A DNA stretch of 18,610 nucleotides from an uncultured Maribacter sp. Lineage in GTDB: Bacteria; Bacteroidota; Bacteroidia; Flavobacteriales; Flavobacteriaceae. The notes beneath the pieces were generated by a model that saw only the letters and a program-made list of their open reading frames with translations, was not told the origin of the DNA and did no database searches. The stretch lies in assembly GCA_905479535.1 (NCBI GenBank), contig CAJQMW010000066.1, positions 1-18,610 of the forward strand, given 5' to 3'. Both the position numbers and the translations under genes were made by a program. Positions 7,123 through 15,204 of the stretch are shown here, one piece after another (position 1 is the first letter of the stretch; the number at the start of each line of letters is the position of its first letter).

Positions 7123-7155
7123 GTAATTGAGTAGTTTTAGTTATCAAGAATAGAG

Positions 7156-8166
7156 ATGAACAGCTTTAGATTCAACAAATCGGATTATCAGCTTACGGTA
7201 ATGTATTTTGTAATTGCTACAGTTTGGTTAGCGTTTCGTTATACCGTTGAGAAATATACCGATTTCGAAATCATTACGGGATTATTGGGATTTACCCTAA
7301 AAACCCTCATTTTGATAGTTATTATAACGTGGCTAATCCAAAGATATGTAGTATCCCAAAAAAGTTATTTTGTTTTCTTCTTGCTTACATTTATGGCTTT
7401 GGGAGTTGTTGGGTTCTTAGATCTGCTCAGGGATTATTTTACCGCCGATCCTGCGTGGCAATGGAATTCCTCATTAAGTAGTATCATAGTCAACAGTTTT
7501 TATAATTCTACACCCGATGTTGCATTGCCTTTGGGACTGATACTCGGAAAAAAGTATTATGAAAACAAGCTGGATTACGCCCAGCTAGAAAGTGCTCAAA
7601 AAGAACTGGAACTAAAAGTCTTGCGTTCGCAATACGACCCGCATTTTCTCTATAACAGTTTAAATACCATAGATGCGCTTGTTGACTATTCTCCCAAAGA
7701 AAAGGTCAAGCAATACATCGCTCATCTGGCCGCACTTTATCGGCATCTGATTCAAACGAAGGACGAAGATATCGTGACCTTAAAGGACGAGCTTGAATTA
7801 GCGGGCAATTATTTCTATTTAATTGAAACCCGTTTTGAGAACGATTATAGTTTTGAAATTGTCAATAGCGTTGTGCCCAAATCGAATTATTTGCCAAATG
7901 GTGCCATTCTAACCGTTCTTGAGAATGTAGTCAATCATAACAAAGCTTTGGATGGCAAACCGATTGAAACAAAAATCATCATAAAAGAAAAATCTGTATT
8001 GGTGACCAACACAAAATCAAATGGTCGAACCAAAAATGAATCGCTGGGGACGGGTTTGCAAAACCTATCCAAGAGATACCAGTTACTGAGTGACCAAACC
8101 ATTGAAGTTGCCGAAACCGAAAAGACATTCACTATCCGATTACCTTTGTTAAGGGTTTTGGACTAA
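7156..8166 (+). CDS. LytS/YehU-type sensor histidine kinase
   Basis: This 336-residue membrane kinase should autophosphorylate and pass phosphate to the LytTR regulator 9 bp downstream. The N-terminal part has about four hydrophobic segments (roughly residues 12-30, 42-62, 71-91 and 120-132), with no obvious large sensory domain. A short coiled region (about 137-156) leads into the His_kinase (PF06580-type) motif QYDPHFLYNSLN, with the phospho-acceptor H163. The ATPase part has an N-box, LPNGAILTVLENVVNHN (246-262), and a glycine motif GTGLQNLSKRYQLL (298-311). The Asp-x-Gly usually found between them is not evident (VTNTKSN, 283-289); this region is often degenerate in Bacteroidota members. 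Its stimulus is unknown. The upstream hydrolase gene hints at the cell envelope. Confidence 0.92.
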   Translation: MNSFRFNKSDYQLTVMYFVIATVWLAFRYTVEKYTDFEIITGLLGFTLKTLILIVIITWLIQRYVVSQKSYFVFFLLTFMALGVVGFLDLLRDYFTADPAWQWNSSLSSIIVNSFYNSTPDVALPLGLILGKKYYENKLDYAQLESAQKELELKVLRSQYDPHFLYNSLNTIDALVDYSPKEKVKQYIAHLAALYRHLIQTKDEDIVTLKDELELAGNYFYLIETRFENDYSFEIVNSVVPKSNYLPNGAILTVLENVVNHNKALDGKPIETKIIIKEKSVLVTNTKSNGRTKNESLGTGLQNLSKRYQLLSDQTIEVAETEKTFTIRLPLLRVLD

Positions 8167-8175
8167 ACAGCTATT

Positions 8176-8931
8176 ATGCACGTTCTTATTTTAGAGGATG
8201 AAATTCCGGCGTATAAAAAATCGGTATCCTACTTATCCGATTTTTTCAGGGATGCTTTTACTATGGATAGTACAAGAACCGTGAAAGAGGGCACGGCACT
8301 ATTGCAACAAAACACCTATGATTTAATACTGTCGGACATCAAACTATTGGATGGGAGTTCTTTTGAAGTTTTTTCAAAAGTTGCCACTACAACACCGATT
8401 ATCTTTTGTACGGCATACGATGCTCATTTGTTGGAAGCCTTTCAAACAAACGGTATCGCCTATATTCTAAAGCCCTACCTAAAAGAAGATTTTGACAAAG
8501 CGCTTAAAAAATTCCAGGATCTTTTTGAGCCAAAAACCTTGGAAAAGGATATTTTCAAAAAACTCAACAACGTACTTGATGCCCGCAATGAAAGCTATAA
8601 AAAACGTTTTGCCATTAAGAAAAGGGAAGGCATAAAATTGTTGGATGCGTCAGAAATTTCATTGATTCAAGCCAATGGTGATTTTTGTAAGATTATTGCT
8701 TCACAGGGCCAACTTCATAGTATTTCACAAAGCATAGGTTCGCTTATCAAAGAGCTGAATCCTAAAAATTTCTATAAAATCAATCGAAGTCAAATCGTGA
8801 ATATTGTGCATATTGAAAAAATTGAATCGTATGCAAAGAACCGACTTGCCCTAAAAATTCGAGGATTAAAGGAGTATGCAATAACAAGTTCTTCCACAAC
8901 CAAGGATTTCAGAAAATGGATTGAGCAATGA
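8176..8931 (+). CDS. LytTR-family response regulator
   Basis: This 251-residue cytoplasmic regulator has a CheY-like receiver at about 1-115 and a LytTR DNA-binding domain at about 145-250. Receiver residues are visible: acidic pocket E7/D8 (LILEDE), phospho-acceptor D54 (LSDIKLLDG), T79 (FCTAYDAHLL) and K99 (ILKPY). The LytTR domain shows the usual pattern: GIKLLDASEISLIQANGDFCKI, then FYKINRSQIVNIVHIEKIE. It starts 9 bp after the kinase stop, so the two form a standard pair made from one transcript. Targets cannot be read from the sequence. LytTR proteins bind pairs of short direct repeats, and I found no convincing pair in this window. It is convergent with the RND adaptor gene, 44 bp apart, and no strong terminator is visible there. 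Confidence 0.93.
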   Translation: MHVLILEDEIPAYKKSVSYLSDFFRDAFTMDSTRTVKEGTALLQQNTYDLILSDIKLLDGSSFEVFSKVATTTPIIFCTAYDAHLLEAFQTNGIAYILKPYLKEDFDKALKKFQDLFEPKTLEKDIFKKLNNVLDARNESYKKRFAIKKREGIKLLDASEISLIQANGDFCKIIASQGQLHSISQSIGSLIKELNPKNFYKINRSQIVNIVHIEKIESYAKNRLALKIRGLKEYAITSSSTTKDFRKWIEQ

Positions 8932-8975
8932 TTTTATTTGTTTAAATTTTGAAAGTAAAGTGTTAATTACCTCAA

Positions 8976-10121
8976 TTATTCCCCCAACAAATCGAATGCT
9001 CCTCTAATCAAAAACCGGTCTGAGGAACTAAACTTATGAGGATTTTGGATTTGTGTAAATCCACCTGCCGTAGGACCTATTTCCACTACCATTCGTTCAA
9101 ATTCGTAGCTACCGTTCTCTTCATTTTTAAGGAGTAGTACAAAATGAGCGTCTTCAATTTCCACTAAGGCGGTTTCAGGCAGTGCCTTGCCTACCTTTGA
9201 TGCCGTTTCTATTTCCGCATCTACGAACATACCTGTCAAAAAGTTATTCTGGGTCTCGTCTAGCAAATGTCCGTGAACTTTAATTGTGCGATTTTCCGAA
9301 ATGGAGGAACCAATTAAATGTACTTCTGCTTCGAAGTCTTTCTCCGAAGCTTCGGGAATCTTAAAGCGTATGGGCTGCCCTTCTTTGAGTTTCATAATAT
9401 CTTTTTCAAAGACCGAGAGTTCCAGATGAATGTGGTCGTTGTCTATAATTTCTAGAATAGCGGTAGCCGGAGAAACATAGCTACCCTTGCTGACGTTAAT
9501 TTTTGTAATACTACCGCTTATCGGGGCATAAATAGAGGCGACACTGCTTATATTTCCTTTTTCTACTTCCAAAGTGGAAATATTAAGCATTTGCAGTTGT
9601 TTCTTGAGTCCGTTGTAGCGGGCGTTGGCAGTTTTGTATTCACTTTCCGCCTTTAAAAAGCTCTTTTGTGAGGTTATGTTCTCATCCATTAGCGTTTGTT
9701 GGCGATCATATTCGGATTGTAGATATGCGAGTTGCTGCTTCACTTCCATATATTCTTGCTGCAAGGTTACAAATTCCGGATTTTCAAGGGTAACCAAAAG
9801 TTGCCCCTTTTTAACGACATCGCCTATGAGCAGGGCAGTTCTTCTGATATACCCACCCATGGTCGCGTTTACCACGGCCTTGTTTCCTGGTGGAACATCA
9901 ATCATTCCGTTGGCTTGTACCGTTATTGGAAATTGTTTTTCTTCCAGGCTTCCTAGGGCCATACGGCTATTTTCGAATTGGCCTTTGGTTATTTGAATAA
10001 GTCCAGGGGAAGTAGCCAATTCGGTTTCCATGGCTTCTGCCGATTTCTTTTCAGAATTTCCACAATTTGATACGCTTAGCAGGGTAGCAATAAGCAGAAT
10101 TGTATAAAGTATTTTTTTCAT
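8976..10121 (-). CDS. Periplasmic adaptor (membrane-fusion lipoprotein) of a heavy-metal RND efflux system, CusB/CzcB type
   Basis: This 381-residue protein bridges the RND pump and the outer-membrane factor in the tripartite exporter. I set the start at the ATG at 10121 (MKKILYTILLIATLLSVSNC), which gives a clean lipoprotein signal ending at Cys20. A reading starting 25 codons upstream would run through a palindromic repeat and bury the signal. Domains in order: beta-barrel/lipoyl first half (about 80-115, VVKKGQLLVTLENPEF), long helical hairpin (about 116-180, rich in Q, E and K), lipoyl second half (about 190-225, IYAPISGSITKINVSKGSYV), then beta-barrel and membrane-proximal domains. No His- or Met-rich metal-binding tail is seen. 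It is the last gene of the operon, 123 bp behind the pump gene, with a hairpin repeat in the gap. Confidence 0.9.
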   Translation of the reverse strand: MKKILYTILLIATLLSVSNCGNSEKKSAEAMETELATSPGLIQITKGQFENSRMALGSLEEKQFPITVQANGMIDVPPGNKAVVNATMGGYIRRTALLIGDVVKKGQLLVTLENPEFVTLQQEYMEVKQQLAYLQSEYDRQQTLMDENITSQKSFLKAESEYKTANARYNGLKKQLQMLNISTLEVEKGNISSVASIYAPISGSITKINVSKGSYVSPATAILEIIDNDHIHLELSVFEKDIMKLKEGQPIRFKIPEASEKDFEAEVHLIGSSISENRTIKVHGHLLDETQNNFLTGMFVDAEIETASKVGKALPETALVEIEDAHFVLLLKNEENGSYEFERMVVEIGPTAGGFTQIQNPHKFSSSDRFLIRGAFDLLGE

Positions 10122-10158
10122 TGATTTGATTTTATAAAGAGTCAAGTTTAACTTAGAT

Positions 10159-10228
10159 GCCACATTGAGGGCAGTCGAAATGCTAACATGTCCCAAAGTC
10201 CTTCGACTGCGCTCAGGATGACATGGCA
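10159..10228. repeat. Imperfect inverted repeat between pump and adaptor genes (REP/MITE-like)
   Basis: The right arm TTCGACTGCGCTCA (10202-10215) pairs with the left arm TGAGGGCAGTCGAA (10165-10178), with one mismatch. Weaker pairing extends outward (TGCCACAT against ATGGCA), and the loop is about 23 nt. The arm with its GGATGACA extension resembles a short element I recall as abundant between genes in Flavobacteriaceae genomes; copy number was not checked. In the operon's mRNA (minus strand) it would form a strong stem between the pump and adaptor reading frames, possibly tuning stability or relative expression. T7 at 10230-10236 follows only on the plus strand, where no gene ends. Confidence 0.75.
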
Positions 10229-10244
10229 GTTTTTTTGAAAATTC

Positions 10245-13200
10245 TCATAGTGTTAAATAATTAAGATTAATGGCGGTTTGATTGTATTTGTTAAGATTGT
10301 CCAAATAAGCGAGTTGGATCTCATAGGCATTTTCAAGACTTTGGATGTACTGAAAAAAATCGATTTCACCGTTCTTGAAACTGATCATTGCAGTTTTCAG
10401 AATTTCATCTGAAAGCTGTACGCCTTCCGTTTCGTAATACCTGAGCGCACTATCGAATTTACCTAGCTGCACTTGTAATTCTACTTTTCTTGCGGTTAGA
10501 CGTGTTCTATAATCCTTAGATTCTTCTGAGGTGATCTGTTCAGCTATTTTAGCCGCTTTAATTCGAGAGGCGTTCGCCCCGAACAGCAACGGTATTTTGA
10601 GTCCAGCTTGATAACCGTAAAGATTGCCTTGTACTGCGCTATTGGTACCTTGGAAATAGGTTAAACTAACATCTGGAAGTAGACGTTGTGTTTCTAGTTG
10701 TCGTTTGGCTATTGATAAATCAATATTGTTTTCATAGTACAGAACTTCTTGGGAATTATCAATGTTGATGGATGTTAACAAGATTCGACCAATCTGTATA
10801 TCCTTAATTATTATACTGTCCGGTATTTGAATTTTTTGAAATAATTCTGTCTTAGCGATAAAAACGTCTTGTTTTGCCTGTTCCAAAACTATTTGAACTT
10901 GCCTCTGTTTGGAAGATGCGGTTATTTTTTCCAAATAATTGGTTTCTCCCAGTTCAAACCGTCGCTTTGCCATGTGCGCAAAGTTTTGGTATAGGCTATC
11001 TAAGTGGTTATAAATGGACTCCTTTTCTTTAAAATACTGTAGCCGATAATAGGAAGCCGTTATGTCCCGTTTCAATATTTTTTCTTGAATTTCATAAGCG
11101 ATTGCATTCAGGTTATAATTTACCTTGTTCACTTTGTTTTTGGCAAAATACACGGTAGGGAAGTCGAAGTCCTGCCGTACACCAAATACGTTCAATGGAA
11201 GGTTGCCCATACTTAAGTTGTTCTCGTCATAGTGGTAATACACTTCAGTTTTGCCAAAGTCGAAAGCGTCACCTATCAACGCATCCGACCGGTTTACATT
11301 TAAATCTACAGCTTTAAGTCCGGCATTATTTTCTATGGCTAGTGGAATTAATTCTTCTAATCCGAATAATTTTTCTTGGCCATTCACCTTGGAGGAAAAC
11401 GCAGCTACAACCATAAGCAAAAGCATGATAAGGCCTTTGTTTTTTGGTTTTTTTAAAGTAAAACCTTCCCTTTTGCCATCGGAACTAAAAATCGAATAGA
11501 GCACTGGCAGCACCACCAAGGTCAATAAGGTTGCCGTGACCAGTCCACCAATGACCACAGTTGCTAAAGGGCGTTGTACTTCAGCTCCTGCACTTGTAGA
11601 AATCGCCATAGGTAGAAAACCTAAAGCTGCTGCCGATGCAGTAAGTAATACGGCACGTAAACGGTCTTGAGTGCCTTGCTTTATGAGTGCATCCATAGTG
11701 TCGAAGGGTTGTTTTTTGAGTTCTTTAAAATGTTCTATCAAAACGATACCGTTGAGCACCGCAATACCAAAAAGGGCTATGAAACCTACTCCTGCCGAAA
11801 TACTAAAAGGCATCCCACGGATCCATAAAAGTAAGACCCCGCCTACCGCAGCAAGTGGAATCGCGGAATAAACAATGAATGCCTCCTTGACCGATTTAAA
11901 TGCAAAATACAACAGTATGAAAATGAGTAACAAGGCAATAGGAACGGCAAACCATAAGCGTTCTTTGGCACTTTGTAAGTTCTCGAACTGTCCTCCATAA
12001 GTAATTGAATATCCCACGGGAAGTTTGATATTGGCATCAATCAATTGCTGTATATCATCGACTACGGACTGCAAATCGCGGTCACGAACGTTAATGCCGA
12101 CCACGATACGTCTTCTGGTATCGTCCCGGCTTATTTTTGCAGCACCTTTTTGGTAGCTAACATTGGCGAGTTCGCTCAAGGGAATTTTTCCTCCCGAGGG
12201 AACATCAACAAAGAGTTTTTTTAGGTTATCGATATCCTTTCGGTTTTGTTGATCAAGACGCACCACCAGGTCGAACCTTTTTTCGCCTTCGTAAATACTG
12301 CCAACGGTTCGCCCTGCAAAGCCCATGGAGACCATTTCGTTAAGGTCTTGAATGTTGAGTCCGTAGCGGGCAATTTTGGCCCGGTCGTAGGTCACGCTCA
12401 TCTGTGGCAGTCCTACTATCTTTTCGACCGTTACATCTGCTGCGCCCTTTACATTGGTGATAAGACCCTTGATTTCATTCCCTTTCTTGCTCAGAATATC
12501 GAGGTCCTCACCGAATATCTTTATGGCGATATCGGCCCGTACTCCGGTAATCAATTCATTAAAACGCATTTCTATGGGTTGGGTGAATTCTACCTCCATT
12601 CCAGGAATGATGGCAAGCGCATCTTTGAACTTATTCGCCAATTCATCCTTACTGTTGGCAGATACCCATTCACTTTTAGGTTTTAGGGTAATGATGACAT
12701 CGCTTTCTTCCATCGACATAGGGTCCGTAGGGACTTCGGCCGCACCGATTCGTGTCACCACTTGTTCCACTTCAGGGAATTGCTCCAATAGTATCCTTTC
12801 GATTTCCGTAGTGGTTTCAATGGTCTTGCTTAGGGACGTTCCGGTTTTAAGAACGGGTTGTATTACGAAATCACCTTCATCCAAAGTGGGAACGAATTCG
12901 CCTCCCATCCTCATGAATAGAAATGCGGTGAGTACTAAAAGCACCATTGCGATACCCAAGACAATTTTTTTGCTCTGTAAAGCCCAATCAATTATTGGTA
13001 CATATCTATTTTGAAGCCATCGCATTAATCGGATTGAGATATTCTTTTCTGAGGGTTTCTTTGGTTTCAAAAACAACGATGCCGCCACGGGAACATAGGT
13101 GAAACAGAGCAGCATCGCCCCGATGAGCGCAAAACTGAAAGTCAATGCCATGGGCTTGAACATTTTGCCTTCCACGCCCGTTAGGGAAAGAATCGGAATA

Positions 13201-14591
13201 AAAACAATTAGGATAATGAGTTGCCCAAAGATGGCAGAATTCATCATTTTTGACGCACTATTTATAGTTATTTTATCTTTCTGGATTTGTAGTGCCGTTG
13301 GCGAAAGCGAGGATAAGTCGGCACTCCTTACCGTAATCTGAAAGGCAATAAATTCAACGATGATGACCGCTCCGTCAATGATGATACCAAAATCGATAGC
13401 ACCTAAACTCATCAAATTGGCATCTACCCCAAAAATGTACATTAAGGAAAGCGCAAAAAGCAAACACAACGGAATTACTGAAGCAACCACCAGTCCGGAA
13501 CGGAAATTACCTAATAATAAAACCACTACGAAAATGACGATTAAACAGCCCAGAACTAGATTTTCGGTGACGGTAAACGTGGTTTTTGCAATGAGTTCGC
13601 TCCGGTCTAAAAAGGCATTGATGTAAACACCTTCGGGTAATGATTTTGAAATTTCCGCAACGCATTCGCGCACCGCATCAATGACCTGTTTGGAGTTTGC
13701 ATTTTTGAGCATCATTACTTGACCTAGTACTTTTTCGCCCTGTCCATTTCCAGTGACGGCTCCGAACCGGATCGCACTTCCGTAGCCCACTTTGGCAATG
13801 TCGTTTAGGAGAATTGGAATGCCATCAACAGTTTTGACGACAATGTTTTTAATATCATTCAAACCGGCGATGAGGCCTTCGCCCCTTATAAAATAAGCTT
13901 GATTTACTTTTTCAATATAGCCGCCTCCGGCAACACTGTTGTTCATTTCGAGCGCAGTGAAAACTTCTTGAGCCGTAATGTTCATGGCGTTCAGTTTTTC
14001 GGTCTTGATAGCCACTTCGTATTGTTTCAGATAACCGCCCCAGGTATTAACTTCTACGACCCCTGGGATACCCGATAACTGTCGTTTTACTATCCAATCT
14101 TGAATGGTGCGTAATTCGGTGGCATCATATTGGTCTTCGTAGCCCGGTTTTATGTCGAGAATGTATTGATAGATTTCTCCCAATCCCGTAGTAATCGGAC
14201 CCATTTCCGGCGAACCAAAACCCTCGGGGATCTTCTCTGAAGCGGATTTGATTTTTTCGCCGATCAACTGCCTTGGAAGATAAGTGCCCAAATTGTCCTC
14301 AAAAACAATCGTAACCACCGAAAGTCCGAATTTGGTCACGGAGCGGATTTCGGTCACCCCGGGTAAATTTGCCATTTCTAGCTCAACGGGATAGGTAATG
14401 AACTGCTCCATATCCTGTGTAGAAAGATTTCTTGACGTAGTAATCACCTGCACTTGATTATTGGTCACATCGGGTACTGCGCCAATCGGAATTTGTGTAA
14501 GCGAATAGATACCAAAACCCACAATGAACGCGGTAAATAAGAGTACGATAAACTTGTTGCGAATACTAAAATTGATAATGTATGATAGCAT
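10245..14591 (-). CDS. CusA/CzcA-type heavy-metal RND pump fused to a TolC-like outer-membrane factor
   Basis: This 1448-residue polypeptide joins two exporter parts. Residues 1 to about 1035 are an HME-RND proton/metal antiporter: TM1 at about 12-30, periplasmic porter domains, TM2-6 at 340-510, a second periplasmic half, and TM8-12 at 878-1034. The TM4 proton-relay signature is intact: D400, D406 and E413 in DFGIIIDGAVIIVE, matching D402, D408 and E415 of CzcA. GGEFVPTLDEGD (563-574) and PTDPM (621-625) are typical of the family and look more CzcA-like than CusA-like, but the metal is uncertain. Residues of about 1070-1448 are an outer-membrane efflux protein with long helices and strands (QGNLYGYQAGLKIPLLFGA). 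Between them lies a signal-peptide-like segment (1053-1071). Such fusions occur in other Bacteroidota. The adaptor gene follows downstream and the His-rich gene precedes it by 78 bp. Confidence 0.93.
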   Translation of the reverse strand: MLSYIINFSIRNKFIVLLFTAFIVGFGIYSLTQIPIGAVPDVTNNQVQVITTSRNLSTQDMEQFITYPVELEMANLPGVTEIRSVTKFGLSVVTIVFEDNLGTYLPRQLIGEKIKSASEKIPEGFGSPEMGPITTGLGEIYQYILDIKPGYEDQYDATELRTIQDWIVKRQLSGIPGVVEVNTWGGYLKQYEVAIKTEKLNAMNITAQEVFTALEMNNSVAGGGYIEKVNQAYFIRGEGLIAGLNDIKNIVVKTVDGIPILLNDIAKVGYGSAIRFGAVTGNGQGEKVLGQVMMLKNANSKQVIDAVRECVAEISKSLPEGVYINAFLDRSELIAKTTFTVTENLVLGCLIVIFVVVLLLGNFRSGLVVASVIPLCLLFALSLMYIFGVDANLMSLGAIDFGIIIDGAVIIVEFIAFQITVRSADLSSLSPTALQIQKDKITINSASKMMNSAIFGQLIILIVFIPILSLTGVEGKMFKPMALTFSFALIGAMLLCFTYVPVAASLFLKPKKPSEKNISIRLMRWLQNRYVPIIDWALQSKKIVLGIAMVLLVLTAFLFMRMGGEFVPTLDEGDFVIQPVLKTGTSLSKTIETTTEIERILLEQFPEVEQVVTRIGAAEVPTDPMSMEESDVIITLKPKSEWVSANSKDELANKFKDALAIIPGMEVEFTQPIEMRFNELITGVRADIAIKIFGEDLDILSKKGNEIKGLITNVKGAADVTVEKIVGLPQMSVTYDRAKIARYGLNIQDLNEMVSMGFAGRTVGSIYEGEKRFDLVVRLDQQNRKDIDNLKKLFVDVPSGGKIPLSELANVSYQKGAAKISRDDTRRRIVVGINVRDRDLQSVVDDIQQLIDANIKLPVGYSITYGGQFENLQSAKERLWFAVPIALLLIFILLYFAFKSVKEAFIVYSAIPLAAVGGVLLLWIRGMPFSISAGVGFIALFGIAVLNGIVLIEHFKELKKQPFDTMDALIKQGTQDRLRAVLLTASAAALGFLPMAISTSAGAEVQRPLATVVIGGLVTATLLTLVVLPVLYSIFSSDGKREGFTLKKPKNKGLIMLLLMVVAAFSSKVNGQEKLFGLEELIPLAIENNAGLKAVDLNVNRSDALIGDAFDFGKTEVYYHYDENNLSMGNLPLNVFGVRQDFDFPTVYFAKNKVNKVNYNLNAIAYEIQEKILKRDITASYYRLQYFKEKESIYNHLDSLYQNFAHMAKRRFELGETNYLEKITASSKQRQVQIVLEQAKQDVFIAKTELFQKIQIPDSIIIKDIQIGRILLTSINIDNSQEVLYYENNIDLSIAKRQLETQRLLPDVSLTYFQGTNSAVQGNLYGYQAGLKIPLLFGANASRIKAAKIAEQITSEESKDYRTRLTARKVELQVQLGKFDSALRYYETEGVQLSDEILKTAMISFKNGEIDFFQYIQSLENAYEIQLAYLDNLNKYNQTAINLNYLTL

Positions 14592-14619
14592 AATCCATAG
14601 AATGAAATAAGATAAAAGT

Positions 14620-14641
14620 CAAACTAATTCGAAATAGTTTG
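14620..14641. repeat. Small inverted repeat between the His-rich gene and the RND gene
   Basis: CAAACTA and TAGTTTG pair perfectly across an 8-nt loop. It lies in the 78-bp gap upstream of the pump start. It may be a weak mRNA hairpin or a protein-binding site; no T-run follows, so it is not a good terminator. Confidence 0.35.
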
Positions 14642-14669
14642 TACAACAATGATTTACGTCAATAATGAA

Positions 14670-15068
14670 TTATGCACTTCTTGGCGGTTGAAAAAGCCCT
14701 TCTTGGACCAAGGAGTGGTATGAAGCCTGGTAAAAGTAATTTGCCGGACCGTAGATTCCAATTTCGGGTAGGGATACGGTTTCCAAAGGCGTATTCAAAA
14801 CAAAGGCATAAATAGATGCCGATTGGGTTTGGTGCTGAAAAGGCAGTTGTTCATGTTGTTCCTTTTCCTCTTGATGTTGTTTATTGTGCTCCGCTTTTAA
14901 TTCTCCATAATGCTTCGAGACAAAAACAAAGAAGTTATCGCCGTATTCCTCAGCATGGAACCGGGCGTGCTCAATGAGCTCATCCAGTTCAACGATATCA
15001 GTCCAATGAATATTAAAGCTTTGGACTAAAATGAGCAAAGAAACCGCTATGGAAACAAGTTTTGTCAT
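14670..15068 (-). CDS. Small secreted histidine-rich protein at the head of the metal-efflux operon
   Basis: I do not recognise a named family for this 132-residue protein. It begins with a hydrophobic signal (MTKLVSIAVSLLILVQSF), so it is exported or membrane-anchored. Residues 21-79 hold eight His (21, 34, 38, 53, 61, 65, 72 and 79), including i/i+4 pairs (34/38 and 61/65) in a strongly acidic, helical stretch (KAEHNKQHQEEKEQHEQ), suited to binding metal ions. The C-terminus ends in a short hydrophobic tail, GLFQPPRSA. It is the first gene of the efflux operon, with a candidate promoter at 15088-15115, and is followed by the pump-outer-membrane-factor fusion. By position it could be a periplasmic metal sponge or chaperone, a role played by unrelated CusF in enterobacteria. 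That function is inferred. Confidence 0.72.
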   Translation of the reverse strand: MTKLVSIAVSLLILVQSFNIHWTDIVELDELIEHARFHAEEYGDNFFVFVSKHYGELKAEHNKQHQEEKEQHEQLPFQHQTQSASIYAFVLNTPLETVSLPEIGIYGPANYFYQASYHSLVQEGLFQPPRSA

Positions 15069-15087
15069 AAATTATTCCCTAAGATAA

Positions 15088-15115
15088 TAAAATTAAACGT
15101 TGTGCCACTTTTCAA
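15088..15115 (-). promoter_or_regulatory. Candidate promoter of the metal-efflux operon
   Basis: On the minus strand TTG (15113-15115) is followed after 17 bp by TAATTTTA (15088-15095), close to the Bacteroidota TTG-N17-20-TAnnTTTG pattern. The -7 box ends 19 bp before the start codon of the His-rich gene. No clear operator for a metal sensor is seen around it. Confidence 0.5.
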
Positions 15116-15154
15116 ATTTCATTTGACTTTAGTATGGTCTTTCAAAATAACTCT

Positions 15155-15184
15155 TTGAAGCCTTACTATTTTCAGCTACTTTTA
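15155..15184 (+). promoter_or_regulatory. Candidate promoter of the S9 peptidase gene
   Basis: TTG (15155-15157), 19 bp, then TACTTTTA (15177-15184) fits the Bacteroidota pattern with one mismatch in the -7 box, 20 bp ahead of the ATG at 15205. The leader would be short and A-rich with no Shine-Dalgarno sequence, which is normal for this phylum. Confidence 0.5.
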
Positions 15185-15204
15185 AAACAACAAAATTCAA
15201 CAAA

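Noticed and set aside
10122..10196. N-terminal extension of the RND adaptor (start 25 codons upstream, at 10196)
   Set aside because: It reads through the palindromic repeat and would bury the lipoprotein signal peptide. The ATG at 10121 gives a clean signal ending at Cys20.
10200..10236. Rho-independent terminator (stem plus T7) on the plus strand
   Set aside because: No plus-strand gene ends here; the flanking genes run on the minus strand, where no T-run follows the stem.
12246..13014. Overlapping open frames on the plus strand opposite the RND pump
   Set aside because: They lie wholly inside a well-supported 1448-residue coding region and have no recognisable protein features.
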